Shown here piece by piece: positions 62,305 through 64,000 of a stretch of 64,000 nucleotides of DNA (position 1 is the stretch's first letter; every line of letters begins with the position of its first letter). The position numbers and the translations under genes are program-made. Origin of the DNA: an uncultured Blautia sp. (GTDB lineage Bacteria; Bacillota; Clostridia; Lachnospirales; Lachnospiraceae); assembly GCF_934424005.1 (NCBI RefSeq), contig NZ_CAKRXI010000004.1:38871-102870 (forward strand), written 5' to 3'. The notes under the pieces are model-generated. The model had not been told where the DNA came from, did no database searches, and saw only the letters and a program-made list of their open reading frames with translations.

Positions 62305-64000
62305 ATGAGTAAAAAATTTCACTCAGGTCTGAAGCGTACACTTGCATGGATGCTGGTCGTAGCACTTACAGTGCAGGGTTGTATGGTTGTATATGCAGAT
62401 GATTTTACCAGCGAACCGGATGCGGCGGTCGTTTCGGAAGAAATCTCTGATGCAGACGTTGACGCAGATAATGACCTGGAAGTTGTCGAGGATGAAGACA
62501 CAACAGATGATGTGGATATATCCGATGACAGTAATGAAGATGTGGATTCAGATGTAACTGTAGAAGAGGAACAGGCAGACGAATCCGGAATCAATGAATT
62601 TTCCGACGGAAGTGATGCATCTGTATTTGCAGATGGTGCAGAAGCAGTTGGAGATGATAACACAGGTGATCTGAAAAGAGATACAGGCGAAATTGCGATT
62701 ACTAAAAACGAGAATTACAGTTATACACGTCTGTATGATGAAAAAGGTTATATCAAACTTGCAGTTGGAACATATCCGGCAAATAACAGCACCGTAACTG
62801 TCAAAGTTGGAGATAAAAAAGGTCTTCAGTACAGAACTTTATATACAACATCAACTCAGACAGATTACAAAAAAGCAAGCTGGTCTAACTGTACATCACA
62901 GAATGTGGGACAATATCAGAACGGTGTTGAATGGAAGAGCAGTAATGAGAATGTAGCTAAAGTTGTTTCTAACAGTCAATATGGTCCATATACAACAGGA
63001 GTTTGGGTTCAGGGTATCAGTGAAGGTGCAACAACTATTACATCTACATGGAAACCGGGTTCAAAGTTTAAGGACAGTGATGGAAACTATACATTAGGTA
63101 CAGTTACCAATTCCTTTACTGTTAAAGTTGAAAAAGCAGCTGATCCGGTTGAAGTAGGAACATCATTTACTCTGAATGGTAGCCCATCATCTCCATTTCA
63201 GGTAGCACGTGAAGGTTCATCAGCCGCTAAGTTATATTGGGGCAGAACTTCATCAGTTAATTATAGTATTCCTGAAAGTACAGAGAGTTTTGATAATTCC
63301 GGAATGACTACCTGTAATGCAAGCTGGGGCGCATGGTCTGATACAGGCGAAATTACGCATGCATTTTGCATTAACTATGCAGAGATGATAGGTGGAGTAC
63401 TTGATAGTAAGAAAAGTGCTTATGACAACTCTACTTATAGAGAATCGGTTTCTTCATATTCCCCTGGTGGTACGACAGATGTTTTCTTACGTCCATGTAA
63501 AATGCCAGCAGATGGAATTTATGTGACAGGAACTGGCGGTGACAGAGGTTCATTTGTCAATAATAATGTAGTATTTGACAGAGTATCAAGTAATAGCTAT
63601 GTTTATGTATATGGCTACTGTATTAAAAATCAGAAGAAAGTTGACAGTGCAACCTTTTATAGCAATATTAAGTGGAGCAGCAGTGATGAGTCTATTATGA
63701 AAGTAGCTAGGCAGGATAAATATTCTGTACAGCTTGCAAGCTATAAAGCAGGTATTGCAACGTTACATGGTTCTTATCAGCCGGTAGATGCTGAGGGAAA
63801 TCCGGATGGAGATCCTCTTACGATTGATGTCAAAGTTATCGTATGTGGCTTCTATATTGATGAGAAAGCCGAAGATGGAACAAATACCATTGAGATGTCA
63901 CTGGATGATGAGTCTACCACAAAGAAAATTCAGTACAAAGTAATTGACAGTACAGGGGAAGCTGAACCGACAGATATAATTTCTTGGTCTTGTGATAAAC
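62305..64000 (+). CDS. Large secreted protein with Ig-like repeats, C-terminus outside the window
   Basis: Open from ATG 62305 (after AGAAGGAGAG) to the right edge, 565 codons. The signal peptide (SGLKRTLAWMLVVALTVQGC, cut probably at VYA-DD) is followed by an acidic Asp/Glu/Ser linker (about 35-120), similar in layout to the sialidase N-terminus. Then come Big_2-like segments (VEWKSSNENVAKVVSN and IKWSSSDESIMKVARQ), with a Cys-containing region between. A surface adhesin or glycan-binding role is likely, but no catalytic domain is seen in this part. A small hairpin GTAAC/GTTAC lies in the 109-bp gap before it. Confidence 0.85.
   Translation, partial: MSKKFHSGLKRTLAWMLVVALTVQGCMVVYADDFTSEPDAAVVSEEISDADVDADNDLEVVEDEDTTDDVDISDDSNEDVDSDVTVEEEQADESGINEFSDGSDASVFADGAEAVGDDNTGDLKRDTGEIAITKNENYSYTRLYDEKGYIKLAVGTYPANNSTVTVKVGDKKGLQYRTLYTTSTQTDYKKASWSNCTSQNVGQYQNGVEWKSSNENVAKVVSNSQYGPYTTGVWVQGISEGATTITSTWKPGSKFKDSDGNYTLGTVTNSFTVKVEKAADPVEVGTSFTLNGSPSSPFQVAREGSSAAKLYWGRTSSVNYSIPESTESFDNSGMTTCNASWGAWSDTGEITHAFCINYAEMIGGVLDSKKSAYDNSTYRESVSSYSPGGTTDVFLRPCKMPADGIYVTGTGGDRGSFVNNNVVFDRVSSNSYVYVYGYCIKNQKKVDSATFYSNIKWSSSDESIMKVARQDKYSVQLASYKAGIATLHGSYQPVDAEGNPDGDPLTIDVKVIVCGFYIDEKAEDGTNTIEMSLDDESTTKKIQYKVIDSTGEAEPTDIISWSCDK

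Noticed and set aside
1..64000. CRISPR arrays, rRNA or tRNA genes, replication origin, intact insertion sequences.
   Set aside because: None seen by eye. Short degenerate RNA genes could be missed without a covariance search.

Overview
The window is bacterial chromosome from a low- to mid-GC, Gram-positive gut Firmicute. The rpsB-tsf pair, argS, MacB-like efflux operon, DegV, YtrA-type GntR operon, secreted Asp/Ser-rich proteins, a GH33 sialidase and Big_2/FN3 repeats all point to Lachnospiraceae, probably Blautia or a close relative. This placement rests on protein features only, not on a database comparison. I see no rRNA, tRNA, CRISPR array or intact insertion sequence.

Layout. 1-904: a lipoprotein on the minus strand that runs off the left edge. 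1164-6651: an efflux-type ABC operon (adaptor, ATPase, adaptor, permease). 6812-13275: DegV, argS, a membrane Ser/Thr kinase with a secreted partner, a HAD phosphatase and a CPBP protease. 13435-17801: a GntR-regulated ABC operon and a pseudouridine synthase. 17878-18254: a long palindromic element, a terminator and the rpsB leader. 18255-19955: rpsB-tsf. 20127-23336: gamma carbonic anhydrase, an S24/S26-like peptidase, an ABC exporter and a small membrane protein. 23571-45245: a large exopolysaccharide (EPS) locus with PHP phosphatase, two tandem BY-kinases, dehydratase, a fused initiating transferase/GT4, EpsG-like polymerase, many GT2 enzymes, flippase, pyruvyl transferase and FrhB-like protein. 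The stretch from about 32.8 to 45.4 kb is clearly more AT-rich. 45301-47443: metallophosphoesterase and nucleotidyltransferase. 47631-55076: a tyrosine recombinase, an invertible promoter and a RiPP-like cluster (PqqD, LuxR-type regulator, membrane protein, NUMOD4-like protein, Cys-containing candidate precursor, HprK-like kinase, radical SAM/SPASM enzyme). 55120-60276: sialidase. 60468-62195: AMP-forming ligase. 62305-64000: start of another large secreted protein.

The main result is a candidate phase-variable regulatory system. A tyrosine recombinase gene is followed 8 bp later by a 27-bp perfect inverted repeat pair (48527-48553 and 48704-48730) enclosing 150 bp. Inside is a good sigma-A promoter (TTGAAC-N17-TAGAAT) that currently points left, away from the PqqD/LuxR genes; inversion would point it at them. 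Separately, three intergenic regions carry one rigidly spaced motif, CATACTTTAGT-N26-TAGAAT-N7-TGTATA: in front of the EPS operon (23488), in front of the RiPP-cluster membrane protein directly after the LuxR gene (51397), and in front of the AMP-ligase (60353). The simplest model, which is inference, is that flipping the promoter switches the LuxR activator, which then switches EPS, the RiPP-like cluster and the ligase together. The motif spacing and inverted repeats are seen directly; the regulatory link is not proven.
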